The notes under the pieces are model-generated. The model was given only the letters and a program-made list of their open reading frames with translations. It was not told the origin of the DNA and ran no database searches. From Bacillota bacterium (lineage in GTDB: Bacteria; Bacillota; Clostridia; Christensenellales; Aristaeellaceae), in NCBI GenBank assembly GCA_023413135.1, contig JAEZQK010000031.1, positions 23,089 to 87,088 of the forward strand: a stretch of DNA of 64,000 nucleotides, read 5' to 3'. The first letter of the stretch is position 1; every line of letters starts with the position of its first letter. Positions 53,318 to 61,715 of this stretch are shown here, in pieces. The translations under genes were made by a program, and so were the position numbers.

Positions 53318-54268
53318 ATGCAGAATATAAATCTCGCACCATCCAGGGCGTTGAGATATTTCCTCCGACGCAGTCATTTTAGGCGCAATTGGCAGCTTTA
53401 TGCCATGTTGGTACCAGTCATGGCATATTTTTTTACTTTTTGCTATGGTCCTCTCTACGGTCTGTTGCTGGCATTCAAGGATTACAAGGTGCTGCGCGGT
53501 ATATTGGGCAGCCCTTGGGCAAAACCTTGGTACGAGCACTTCGAACGCTTCTTTACCTCCCCTTACTTCGAGCGCGTGATCACAAACACCATCGTCATAA
53601 GCATTCAGTCCCTGCTCTTCGGATTCCCTATACCCATTTTTCTGGCGCTGTGCATTAACGAGGTGCGCAATCAAAAATACCGAAAGATTGTGCAGAACGT
53701 TACTTATGCCCCCCACTTTCTCTCCATTATCGTTTTGGTGGGTTTGATAAAAAGCTTCACCAACAGTGACTACGGCATCGTTAACCTGCTAATCCGCTCC
53801 TTTGGCGGTGAAGGCTCTAATTGGCTGCAGAAGGCGGACCTCTTCCGCCCGCTCTATATCGGCTCAGGTATCTGGCAGAATGCGGGCTGGGACTCCATCA
53901 TCTATATCGCGGCGCTGGCGGGCATAGACCCCCAGTTGCATGAAAGCGCCATGATGGACGGGGCCAACCGCTGGCAGCGCATCTGGCACATTAACTTTCC
54001 GGGAATTCTCCCCACGATCGTCATCCTGCTCATTCTTAACTCCGGGCACATCATGAGCGTTGGTTTTGAAAAGGTCTTCTTGATGCAGAATGATCTTAAT
54101 TTGTCCATGTCAGACGTGATCTCCACCTATTCCTACCGCATCGGCATCGAAAGCGCTCAGTATGAGCTGGCAACCTCGATCGGCCTGTTCAACTCCGTTG
54201 TCAATTGCGCTTTGCTGATTGGTGTCAACTGGGTCGCCGGCCGCTTGGGCGAAACCAGCCTATGGTGA
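53318..54268 (+). CDS. Sugar ABC transporter permease, LplB/MalF type (transporter 3)
   Basis: A 316-residue membrane subunit with six helices and the EAA loop QLHESAMMDGANRWQRIW. The motif FCYGPLYGLLLAFKDYK near the N-terminus is characteristic of the LplB/YteP group that imports complex glycan fragments. AGGGAG lies seven nt before the ATG. First gene of an operon with the second permease (13 nt on) and a binding protein. Confidence 0.93.
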   Translation: MQNINLAPSRALRYFLRRSHFRRNWQLYAMLVPVMAYFFTFCYGPLYGLLLAFKDYKVLRGILGSPWAKPWYEHFERFFTSPYFERVITNTIVISIQSLLFGFPIPIFLALCINEVRNQKYRKIVQNVTYAPHFLSIIVLVGLIKSFTNSDYGIVNLLIRSFGGEGSNWLQKADLFRPLYIGSGIWQNAGWDSIIYIAALAGIDPQLHESAMMDGANRWQRIWHINFPGILPTIVILLILNSGHIMSVGFEKVFLMQNDLNLSMSDVISTYSYRIGIESAQYELATSIGLFNSVVNCALLIGVNWVAGRLGETSLW

Positions 54269-54281
54269 GGAGGTGGATGAC

Positions 54282-55211
54282 ATGATAGTTGGGCAAAAAG
54301 TCAAATTGCCCAAGGGGAACAAGAACGCGCGGATGAGCAAGGGTGACGTTCTGTTCGAGACCATCATCATCGTTCTGCTGGCACTGTTTACCCTTCTTAT
54401 CATCTACCCCTTGGTTTATGTCATTAGCGCCTCATTCAGCGATGCCGTGGGCGTAACGGCAGGCAAAATGATCCTCTGGCCTGTGGACCCGACGCTGGAC
54501 AATTTTGCAGAGGTATTCAAAAACCCCAACATCATGACTGGTTATAGGAACTCCCTGCTCATCCTCTTCATGGGCACTGCTTTCAATTTGCTGATGACAA
54601 TCCTGGCCGCCTATCCACTCAGCCGCCGCGATTTGTGGGGAAGAAGCGTGATCATGAAGATCATCACCTTCACCATGTTCTTTTCCGGTGGCCTGATCCC
54701 CACTTACCTGATGGTCTCAAAAACCTTAGGCTTAACGAACTCTTGGGGCGCTTTGATCCTGCCGGGATCAATCTCGGTATACAACATGATTATCATGCGG
54801 ACCTTCTTCACAACTTCCATCCCTTATGAGATCCAAGAAGCAGCAGAAATAGACGGCGCCTCTCATTTTCTAACGTTGGTGAGAATCATTCTGCCGCTCG
54901 CGGGCCCTATCCTAGCTGTCATTGGGCTGTATTATGGCGTAGCCCACTGGAATAGCTACTTTAGCGCCCTCCTATATATCCCCGAGGAGTCCAGGCAGCC
55001 ACTGCAGCTCTTCCTGCGAAAGGTACTCATCATCAACTCCTCACAAAGTCTGATGGACATGGGTAGTGACGAGGCCGCCCGGCAGGCAATGCGCGCCGAA
55101 GTAATCAAGTATTCGGTCATCGTTTTGGCCTCGCTTCCTATGCTGATCCTTTACCCTTTCGTACAGCGTTTCTTCGTCAAGGGAGTTATGATCGGCTCTG
55201 TTAAAGGTTGA
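54282..55211 (+). CDS. Sugar ABC transporter permease, LplC/MalG type (transporter 3)
   Basis: A 309-residue membrane subunit with six helices and the EAA loop EIQEAAEIDGASHFLTLV. The conserved FFSGGLIPTYLMVSK segment marks the LplC/YtcP group. The ATG at 54,282 follows GAGGAGGTGG with about eight nt of spacing; a longer in-frame start would overlap the previous gene by 50 nt. It partners the permease at 53,318; no ATPase is encoded. Confidence 0.93.
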   Translation: MIVGQKVKLPKGNKNARMSKGDVLFETIIIVLLALFTLLIIYPLVYVISASFSDAVGVTAGKMILWPVDPTLDNFAEVFKNPNIMTGYRNSLLILFMGTAFNLLMTILAAYPLSRRDLWGRSVIMKIITFTMFFSGGLIPTYLMVSKTLGLTNSWGALILPGSISVYNMIIMRTFFTTSIPYEIQEAAEIDGASHFLTLVRIILPLAGPILAVIGLYYGVAHWNSYFSALLYIPEESRQPLQLFLRKVLIINSSQSLMDMGSDEAARQAMRAEVIKYSVIVLASLPMLILYPFVQRFFVKGVMIGSVKG

Positions 55212-55257
55212 TAACGGACGACCCGTTATCTGCATTAAAATAATAAGGAGGGTACCC

Positions 55258-56841
55258 ATGAACAAACGGATTTTTGCCTGGCTGCTTGTGCTTGCGCTTT
55301 CCCTGCCCTCGTTGGCATTGGCCGCCACAACAGCCAAAGAAGGACTGCCTATTGTCGACGAAAAAATCACCTTGACCGTCGCTAATGGCCAATCTCCCAT
55401 CCAGATCGATTTCAACGAGATTGAGATCCTCAAGAACTTTGAGGAAGTTTCCAACATCGATATGCAGTATCGCAATATTCCCTTCGTCGACCGCGCCACG
55501 CAACTGAGCCTGATGCTGGCTTCAGGCGAGGTGCCTGACGTCCTTTTCAAGATGAATGTCACGTCTACCGATCAGGCCAAGTACGCCGAGGAGGGCATGT
55601 TCCTGGCGCTCAGCGATTACTCGGAGTACACACCCAATCTGAACAAGTGGTTTGAGAAGTATCCCTCCGCCAAGGATGCAGTCACCCAGGCTGATGGCAA
55701 GATTTACGCTGCACCCTACATCCTGGCTGGTGATGCTATTCGCATGGGCGTCAAGGTTTTCTTCAATACTGACGTTATGCAGAAGCTGGGCTACGACAAA
55801 ATCCCCAATACCATTGACGGGCTTCTTGAATACTTGCGCGCATCCAAAAAATTGGATTACAACGGCAACGGCCAGGAGGATGAGATACCTCTGTCCGCCG
55901 CCGATGTCGACAACCTGATCCGTCCCTTCACCGGCTCGTTCGGGCTGTACAATCGAGGCGGCTCACACCAAGATGTGCTGGTGGACGACGCGGGCAAACT
56001 ACAATTTGCTTATGCGACGGAGCAGTACCGCGACATGCTGCGCTTCTTTCATACCTGCTACACAGAGAAGCTGCTGGACCAGGATATCTTTACCATGGAC
56101 TTTGCGCAGCTTATAGCCAAAGTAGCAACTGGGCGTGCCCTGACATACAACTTCGTTAACAACTCCCCCGCCGCCGGCTCGCCCTATGAGTCTTTCAGCC
56201 TGGGCATCACCGAACCGTTTGAAGGCCCCAAGGGCCATAAATACTGGGGGCCCTACACCCTGTCGGCCAGCGCAACCGGACAATTCATCATCACCTACAA
56301 ATGCAAGTACCCCGAGGCTGCTGCCCGCTGGATGGATCATTGGTATTCAGATGAGGGCATCATCAGCTACTTCATGGGCATCGAAGGTGTTACCTATGAA
56401 AAGGATGCGGCTTCCCCGGGCGGCTTAAAGCTGACTGATTACGTGCTCAAGAATCCGGAAGGCATCAACTTTGAGCAAGTTCTGGCCAAATATGTACCCT
56501 GGGCCGGCGGTGGCAACCCCTCCGTGGCCACCAATGAGTTTTTCAAGGGTGGCGAGACCTGGCCTGCCTCAATCGCCGCAGCGGAAGGTCTGATCAACTA
56601 TGTCCCCAAGGACATCTGGGCGCCTTTCAGCAAATACAACACTGCAGAAGAAGCCAGTGAGATGAGCCAGCTGCTCACCGAGTTGACGACTTACAATAAA
56701 GAATGGCGCGCTTACTTTATCAGCGGTCAGAAATCGTTGGATACCGACTGGGAAACCTATATAAACGGCTACGCCGGCATGAAGCTGGACCGTTATCTGG
56801 AACTCTACCAAAAGGGTATGGAGCTTGCAGGGGCAAAATAA
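55258..56841 (+). CDS. Extracellular sugar-binding protein (transporter 3)
   Basis: A 527-residue exported protein with a signal peptide ending ALAATT. No lipobox Cys is visible, which is unusual because most Firmicute LplA-type binding proteins are lipoproteins; it may stay attached by other means or be released. The fold is the family 1 binding protein of the LplA/YtcQ type (MLASGEVPDVLFKMN, EVSNIDMQYRNIPF, DYNGNGQEDEIPLS). TAAGGAGGG precedes the ATG. The operon ends in a strong terminator 16 nt after the stop. Confidence 0.92.
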   Translation: MNKRIFAWLLVLALSLPSLALAATTAKEGLPIVDEKITLTVANGQSPIQIDFNEIEILKNFEEVSNIDMQYRNIPFVDRATQLSLMLASGEVPDVLFKMNVTSTDQAKYAEEGMFLALSDYSEYTPNLNKWFEKYPSAKDAVTQADGKIYAAPYILAGDAIRMGVKVFFNTDVMQKLGYDKIPNTIDGLLEYLRASKKLDYNGNGQEDEIPLSAADVDNLIRPFTGSFGLYNRGGSHQDVLVDDAGKLQFAYATEQYRDMLRFFHTCYTEKLLDQDIFTMDFAQLIAKVATGRALTYNFVNNSPAAGSPYESFSLGITEPFEGPKGHKYWGPYTLSASATGQFIITYKCKYPEAAARWMDHWYSDEGIISYFMGIEGVTYEKDAASPGGLKLTDYVLKNPEGINFEQVLAKYVPWAGGGNPSVATNEFFKGGETWPASIAAAEGLINYVPKDIWAPFSKYNTAEEASEMSQLLTELTTYNKEWRAYFISGQKSLDTDWETYINGYAGMKLDRYLELYQKGMELAGAK

Positions 56842-56856
56842 CTGATATATGACCGG

Positions 56857-56890
56857 CTGAGGTTGCCTAACCCGGCAACCTCAGTTTTTT
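56857..56890 (+). terminator. Intrinsic terminator between binding protein and isomerase-like gene
   Basis: A perfect 10-bp stem, CTGAGGTTGC / GCAACCTCAG, with an 8-nt loop and six T residues. The next gene's ribosome binding site starts within about 10 nt, so its transcription must rely on read-through or a promoter inside the binding-protein gene. Confidence 0.93.
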
Positions 56891-56915
56891 AATGAACAAG
56901 AGGAGGTATCCCGGC

Positions 56916-57740
56916 ATGAATGTAGGCATTTGTATCCACCACGAACAGGAAGGGCTGCTTAAGAAGCTGCTGGAGGCTAAGCATCACGGCTTTCACCATA
57001 TCCAGTTGATCAGCTGGGATAATACGCTTTGGAATAAGGTCGAGGCAGAGCGGATAGAAGCGCTGCTTAAAGAAACAGGGATCACAATCACTGCATTTTG
57101 GTGTGGCTGGGAAGGCCCGAGGGTGTGGGACTTCTTGCATGGCCCGGAGACTCTGGGGCTGGTACCGCCCAGCTACCGCTACGCGCGGATCAAGAACCTG
57201 CTATCCGGCGCGGCTTTTGCCAAAATGCTTGGCGTACAGGACGTTGTCAGCCACATGGGTTTCATCCCCGAAGTGCCAAGCGATCCCAACTATCCGGGTT
57301 TCATCAGCGCGTTACGTTACATTGCGCAGCAGCTCTGTGATCAAGGCCAGAACCTGCTGTTTGAAACCGGGCAAGAAACGCCTATTGCCATGCTGCGAAG
57401 TTTTGAAGACATAGCGCTTGATAACCTCTATGTGAACCTCGATCCCGCCAACCTGATACTCTATGGCAAGGCAAACCCGGTAGACTCTCTGGACGTTTTC
57501 GGCCACCTGATTCGCGGTGTGCATGCCAAGGATGGGTTGTACCCCACCGACGGAAAGCACTTGGGATTGGAAACCAAGGTAGGCTGTGGCAAGGTGAACT
57601 TCCCGGCGCTGCTCGGGAAACTTAAGGCGCTGGGCTATGACGGCAGCCTGACAATCGAGCGGGAGATAACAGGTGAACAGCAGCTCAAGGATATTTTGGA
57701 AGCCCAAAGATATCTGAACATGCTGATCAAGGAGGATTAA
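56916..57740 (+). CDS. Sugar-phosphate isomerase/epimerase-like TIM-barrel protein
   Basis: A 274-residue AP-endonuclease-2/xylose-isomerase-like barrel. Metal-site residues fit Glu in LLFETGQE, Asp in VNLDPANL, His/Asp in GVHAKDG and Glu in LTIERE. Members isomerise or epimerise sugars, inositols or keto-sugars. The ATG at 56,916 follows GGAGG by nine nt; an ATG eight codons earlier lies inside the terminator tail. It is next to the sugar importer and to a Gfo/Idh/MocA pseudogene, a pairing typical of catabolism of oxidised sugars or inositols. Confidence 0.9.
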   Translation: MNVGICIHHEQEGLLKKLLEAKHHGFHHIQLISWDNTLWNKVEAERIEALLKETGITITAFWCGWEGPRVWDFLHGPETLGLVPPSYRYARIKNLLSGAAFAKMLGVQDVVSHMGFIPEVPSDPNYPGFISALRYIAQQLCDQGQNLLFETGQETPIAMLRSFEDIALDNLYVNLDPANLILYGKANPVDSLDVFGHLIRGVHAKDGLYPTDGKHLGLETKVGCGKVNFPALLGKLKALGYDGSLTIEREITGEQQLKDILEAQRYLNMLIKED

Positions 57741-57741
57741 T

Positions 57742-58115
57742 GTCCTAAAGATTGCAATCCTTAGCGCAGGCAATATCAGCCTGTCCCATATGGAAGCCTG
57801 GCTTAAAATACCGGAAGCGACGGTCGTCGCCACCTGTGATATCCGAAGCGAGCGGACACATCTGGCGTGGGAGAAGACCCAGTGCAGAGAATACCTGGAC
57901 CTTGAAGCGATGATGGCACGTGAGCAACCGGATATTGTAGATATCTGCCTGCCTACCTACTTACACGCAGACTACGCGGTCAGTGCCATGAAACGAGGCG
58001 CACATGTGCTCTGTGAGAAACCTTTATCTCTCCGCGAGGAGGATATCATCCGCTGCTACCGTACAGCGAAGGAAACCGGCATGCGCATTATGGCAGCGCA
58101 GTGGTGCGCTTCTGG
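57742..58115 (+). pseudogene. Gfo/Idh/MocA-family oxidoreductase, frameshifted and truncated
   Basis: The translated frame reads VLKIAILSAGNISLSHMEAW, then ATCDIRSERTH, DIVDICLPTYLHADYAV and the family signature GAHVLCEKPLSL: the N-terminal Rossmann half of an NAD(P)-dependent sugar dehydrogenase. Two lesions are visible. At the start, ATGTCC (57740) appears to lack one base, so the ATG is out of frame. At 58,102 the frame is lost after MAAQ, and the homology continues one frame away as VRFW before ending. The remaining about 220 residues are missing and cysS begins at once. Normal length is about 340-380 residues, so no active enzyme can be made. Confidence 0.82.
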
Positions 58116-58146
58116 GGTCTGCCGTCCCTTGGCTTATTTTCTGATG

Positions 58147-58175
58147 TTGATAACCTGTATTCTTCTTGGTATAAT
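58147..58175 (+). promoter_or_regulatory. cysS: Promoter of cysS
   Basis: TTGATA (58147-58152), a 17-nt spacer and TATAAT (58170-58175), 46 nt before the ATG. It lies in the segment that replaced the end of the upstream pseudogene. Confidence 0.8.
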
Positions 58176-58221
58176 AATGAATTATCCGCTGTGGTATATA
58201 TTTGCGTAGAAGGATGATGTT

Positions 58222-59682
58222 ATGCTTAAAATTTTCAATACAGCTTCAAGAAAAAAGGAAACCTTCCAGCCAATTCATCCCGATTGCGTAACTATGTACA
58301 CTTGTGGCATGACTGTATACTCCTTTACTCATATTGGCCATCTCAAGTCTTACCTTACGAGCGATATTGTGTGCCGTTATCTTCGTTTCCTTGACTATAA
58401 CGTGCGCCAGGTTATGAACGTTACGGATGTTGGACACCATGTCAAAGACGCGGACACAGGTGAAGATAAACTGGAAAGAAAGGCAATAAAAACAAATACC
58501 TCACCTTGGGAAATTGCCCGGCATTATGAGAAAATCTTCTTCGATGCAATTGATGAAATGAATATTAGTAAACCGAATATCATTGCCCGGGCCAGCGAAC
58601 ACATAAATGAAATGATCGAGCTTGTTAAAATATTGGAAGAGCGCGGCTACACATATAAAACAAGTGTCGGTTTGACGTATGACACATCGAAATTTGCTGA
58701 TTATTCAAAGTTTGCAAATCTTGATTTGAAAAACCAAGAAGCAGGCTATCGTGTCCAAGTTGATGATGAGCGGCGCGCTCCATGGGATTTTGCCCTTTGG
58801 ATTACAAATAAGCCCAATCATATTATGCGTTGGGACAGTCCGTGGGGTGTGGGATATCCCGGTTGGCATATTGAGTGCTCTGCTATGAGTAAAAAGTACT
58901 TAGGTGAGCAGGTCGATATACACACTGGTGGTGTTGACCATATCAAGATTCATCACACCAATGAAATCGCCCAGTCAGAAGGTGCAAGCGGAAAGAAGTT
59001 TGTCAACTACTGGATTCATACGGATTTCTTGCAGATTAACAAGGAAAAGATGTCAAAATCCCTTGGTAATTTGTACACGCTTGAAAACCTGAAGGAAAAT
59101 GGGTATTCCCCGCTGGCTTTGCGCTACCTCTTTATGAAGGGCGATTATAAAAAGCCGTTCGATTTTTCGTGGGAAAGCCTGTACAATGCTCAGAATGAAC
59201 TGGTTAAACTGTGGAGATTCTTTGCAGCCAATAATAGTTTGATACATGGAAAGGTTCTGGAAGAATATAAGGCAAAATTCAAAGAAAACATGGATGACAC
59301 TTTCAATACTGCAAAGTCGCTGACTGTGCTATGGGAAGTAGTGAACAGCAAGACAATCATGCCTGAGGATAAAGTTGCTACTGCTTATGAGTTTGATAAG
59401 GTCTTCGGGCTCGATTTGGAAAATTCAGAATATAATCTACATATTCTGGAAGAGTTGCAAAATATAAATTACTGGGAAAAACAAACTGCACGATTAAAGC
59501 TGTCAGATCGTGAAGAAGCCCGTAGATCCAAGAACTTTGCCTCGGCAGATGCGATCAGAGATGAGATTGATGAGCTTGGGTATTCTATCGTTGACACGCC
59601 CACAGGACCTTATCTCCAAATCAAATGCTATGGCAAATTAGGCGACGCTATGCATATTACACCGTACGGAGAGTCCGAATAA
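58222..59682 (+). CDS. cysS: Cysteinyl-tRNA synthetase, divergent and AT-rich
   Basis: A class I tRNA synthetase of 486 residues that charges tRNA-Cys. The HIGH motif is at 37-40 and KMSKS at 276-280. The zinc ligands are Cys28, Cys219, His244 and Glu248. The zinc region reads GGVDHIKIHHTNEIAQSE rather than the usual Firmicute GG.DL.FPHHENE.AQ, so the protein is from a divergent branch. Codon usage is strikingly AT-rich (many AAA, ATT, GAA and TAT) against GC-rich neighbours. With its own promoter and the broken gene directly upstream, this indicates horizontal acquisition. It may be a second copy beside a resident cysS elsewhere. Confidence 0.92.
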   Translation: MLKIFNTASRKKETFQPIHPDCVTMYTCGMTVYSFTHIGHLKSYLTSDIVCRYLRFLDYNVRQVMNVTDVGHHVKDADTGEDKLERKAIKTNTSPWEIARHYEKIFFDAIDEMNISKPNIIARASEHINEMIELVKILEERGYTYKTSVGLTYDTSKFADYSKFANLDLKNQEAGYRVQVDDERRAPWDFALWITNKPNHIMRWDSPWGVGYPGWHIECSAMSKKYLGEQVDIHTGGVDHIKIHHTNEIAQSEGASGKKFVNYWIHTDFLQINKEKMSKSLGNLYTLENLKENGYSPLALRYLFMKGDYKKPFDFSWESLYNAQNELVKLWRFFAANNSLIHGKVLEEYKAKFKENMDDTFNTAKSLTVLWEVVNSKTIMPEDKVATAYEFDKVFGLDLENSEYNLHILEELQNINYWEKQTARLKLSDREEARRSKNFASADAIRDEIDELGYSIVDTPTGPYLQIKCYGKLGDAMHITPYGESE

Positions 59683-59751
59683 AAAGATAAACTTTCCACA
59701 AAGACAGGCATCTTACGGATTTACAGGTCTCAATGAATGATCAAAAACAAC

Positions 59752-59798
59752 AAAAAGGAGCTGTCGTACCGGAGAAAAATCTCCAGCACGACAGCTCC
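59752..59798 (-). terminator. Terminator of the parA-parB transcript
   Basis: An 11-bp stem, GGAGCTGTCGT (59757-59767) / ACGACAGCTCC (59788-59798), contains an inner GGAGA/TCTCC hairpin. On the minus strand it is followed by TTTTTG, directly after the parB stop. It may also stop cysS transcription. Confidence 0.85.
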
Positions 59799-59816
59799 AT
59801 TCGTTAACAAGCTATT

Positions 59817-60677
59817 CTATTCCCCGTCCTCCCTGGAAAGCCGCTCCAGTGCCTGGTACAACCGTTCCAATTCTTCGGCGCTATAGTATTGCAGTATGAT
59901 TTTTCCCTTTTTGGCGCTGCCTGTAAAGGTGGTGCGCACACCCAGCACTTCCCGCATGCGGCCTTCCAGTTCGGAAAGCTCCAGGGGCAGGGGTTTGGGG
60001 GTGGGCTTTACTTTGGGCGCTTCCGCAGGCTTGGCGGCAAGCTGCTCCAATTGGCGCACGCTAAGCGACGCCAGCACCGTCTGGCGGGCCAGGTCGACCT
60101 GGCGGGCAGCGTCGTCCATCCCGGCCAGTACCCTGGCATGGCCTGCGGACAGCGTGCCCTTGCGCACCATGTCAGTGACTTCCTGGGGCAGGTTCAAAAG
60201 GCGCAGGATGTTGGCAATGGCCGGGCGGCTCTTGCCCAACCGCTTGGCGGCGGCATCCTGGGTATAACCGCACTGCTGCATGAGCGCCTTGATGGCCGCG
60301 GCCTCTTCCATGGGGTTCAGGTCTTCCCTCTGCAGGTTTTCAATGAGCGCCGCCTCCATCTGCTGGCGGCGGTCCATGTCTTTGATGATGCAGGGAACGG
60401 AGGCAAGTCCCGCCAGCCGCGCGGCGCGCCAACGGCGCTCCCCGGCCACAATGCGGTAGCGGCTGCCCGTTTCCACCACCAGGATGGGCTGGAGCACCCC
60501 GGCTTCCCTGATGCTCAGGGCAAGCTGGTTCAGGCTTTCCTCCGTAAAGGTGCGCCTTGGCTGCGCCTCGTTGGGATCGATGTCGCCGATAGGTATCTCC
60601 TTCACAGCGCTGCCCGATATATCCTCGCCCATGGGCAAAAGCTCGTCCAAACCGCGGCCCAAACCTGTCTTCTTCAT
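59817..60677 (-). CDS. parB: Chromosome partitioning protein ParB (Spo0J)
   Basis: A 286-residue CTP-dependent clamp that loads at parS. The N-terminal MKKTGLGRGLDELLP is the usual ParB start. The CTPase/nuclease-like domain has QPRRTF, the GERRWRAA box and ENLQREDLNP. The central helix-turn-helix is QDAAAKRLGKSRPAIAN, followed by a proline-rich linker and a C-terminal dimerisation domain. AGGAAG precedes the ATG. It lies 60 nt after parA in the same transcript. I found no consensus parS palindrome in the window. Confidence 0.96.
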   Translation of the reverse strand: MKKTGLGRGLDELLPMGEDISGSAVKEIPIGDIDPNEAQPRRTFTEESLNQLALSIREAGVLQPILVVETGSRYRIVAGERRWRAARLAGLASVPCIIKDMDRRQQMEAALIENLQREDLNPMEEAAAIKALMQQCGYTQDAAAKRLGKSRPAIANILRLLNLPQEVTDMVRKGTLSAGHARVLAGMDDAARQVDLARQTVLASLSVRQLEQLAAKPAEAPKVKPTPKPLPLELSELEGRMREVLGVRTTFTGSAKKGKIILQYYSAEELERLYQALERLSREDGE

Positions 60678-60737
60678 GCTAACACTTCCTGCTATATCGT
60701 AAACCAGTTCAGAAATTGAACCCGGTATTAAAGGCTG

Positions 60738-61502
60738 CTAACGGACTCCGTTGCGTTCCAGCACTTCCTTGGCCAGCGCCCGGTAGGCTTCCGCCCCGGC
60801 ACTGCGGCTGTCATACAGGTGGATGGGCAGCCCATGGCTGGGCGCCTCGCCCAAGCGCACGTTGCGGGGGATGGTGACGGAATATACCTTGTTCTTGAAA
60901 CGGCGCTTTACCTGGTCCACCACCTGCAATCCCAGGTTCGTACGCCCATCCAGCATGGTCAAAAGCACGCCTTCGATGTCCAGCGACGGATTGATGGTGC
61001 GGTTCACGCGGCTGATGGTGTTCATCAGCGACGTAACGCCTTCCAGGGCATAGTACTCACACTGGATGGGCACCAGCACACGGGTGGCTGCAGCCAGAGC
61101 GTTGACGGTAAGCAGCCCCAGGGACGGAGGGCAGTCTATGAAAACAAAATCATACTGGGCGGCCACAGCCTGCAGCGCGTTTTTCAAACGGTACTCCCGG
61201 CTGTCCAGGTTCACCAGCTCCACTTCCGCCCCGGCCAGGCGGATATCGGCAGGCAACAAATCCAGCCCCTTGACCCTGGTGGATATGATGCAGGCTTTCA
61301 GCTCCGCCTGCCCCACTAGCGCTTCATAGGCGCTTTTCCCGCCGGCCTTGAGACCCAGGCCGCTGGTAGTATTGCCCTGGGGGTCAACATCCACTGCCAG
61401 CACCCTTTGCCCTGCCTCGGCCATGCAGGCGGACAGGTTAACGGTGGTAGTGGTCTTGCCCACGCCGCCCTTTTGATTAGTAACCGCTATAATTTTACCC
61501 AT
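60738..61502 (-). CDS. parA: Chromosome partitioning ATPase ParA (Soj)
   Basis: A 254-residue deviant Walker ATPase. The P-loop is KGGVGKTTTTVNLS with the signature lysine, the switch motif DVDPQGNTTSGLG, and Walker B FIDCPPSLGLLTVNAL. The short N-terminus places it in the small Soj-type ParA group typical of chromosomes. The ATG at 61,502 has GGAGG eight nt upstream; the longer in-frame start reads through the promoter. In many Firmicutes soj-spo0J sits beside gidB near oriC; those neighbours are absent here. Confidence 0.96.
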   Translation of the reverse strand: MGKIIAVTNQKGGVGKTTTTVNLSACMAEAGQRVLAVDVDPQGNTTSGLGLKAGGKSAYEALVGQAELKACIISTRVKGLDLLPADIRLAGAEVELVNLDSREYRLKNALQAVAAQYDFVFIDCPPSLGLLTVNALAAATRVLVPIQCEYYALEGVTSLMNTISRVNRTINPSLDIEGVLLTMLDGRTNLGLQVVDQVKRRFKNKVYSVTIPRNVRLGEAPSHGLPIHLYDSRSAGAEAYRALAKEVLERNGVR

Positions 61503-61532
61503 GTATGTATCCTCCGGGTCAAACCCTATCCT

Positions 61533-61561
61533 ATTGTAGCGGTTTTTGTCTGTATTGTAAA
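61533..61561 (-). promoter_or_regulatory. Promoter of parA-parB
   Basis: On the minus strand, TTTACA (61556-61561), a 17-nt spacer and TACAAT (61533-61538), about 30 nt upstream of the parA ATG. Confidence 0.72.
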
Positions 61562-61636
61562 GCGCATGGGTCAACGGGATGCGGCTTGATATGGATATAT
61601 AAGGCCCGGAAAACCTTTTTCCGCCACCTGGGCTTG

Positions 61637-61665
61637 TTGACACATAATATCTGTTATGTTATATT
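61637..61665 (+). promoter_or_regulatory. Promoter of the beta-lactamase-like lipoprotein gene
   Basis: TTGACA (61637-61642), a 17-nt spacer and TATATT (61660-61665), 51 nt before the chosen ATG. Confidence 0.8.
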
Positions 61666-61715
61666 TTACTAAGCTAACGTTGCAGTCCAATATTATGTTC
61701 GAAAGGCATCCCGTC

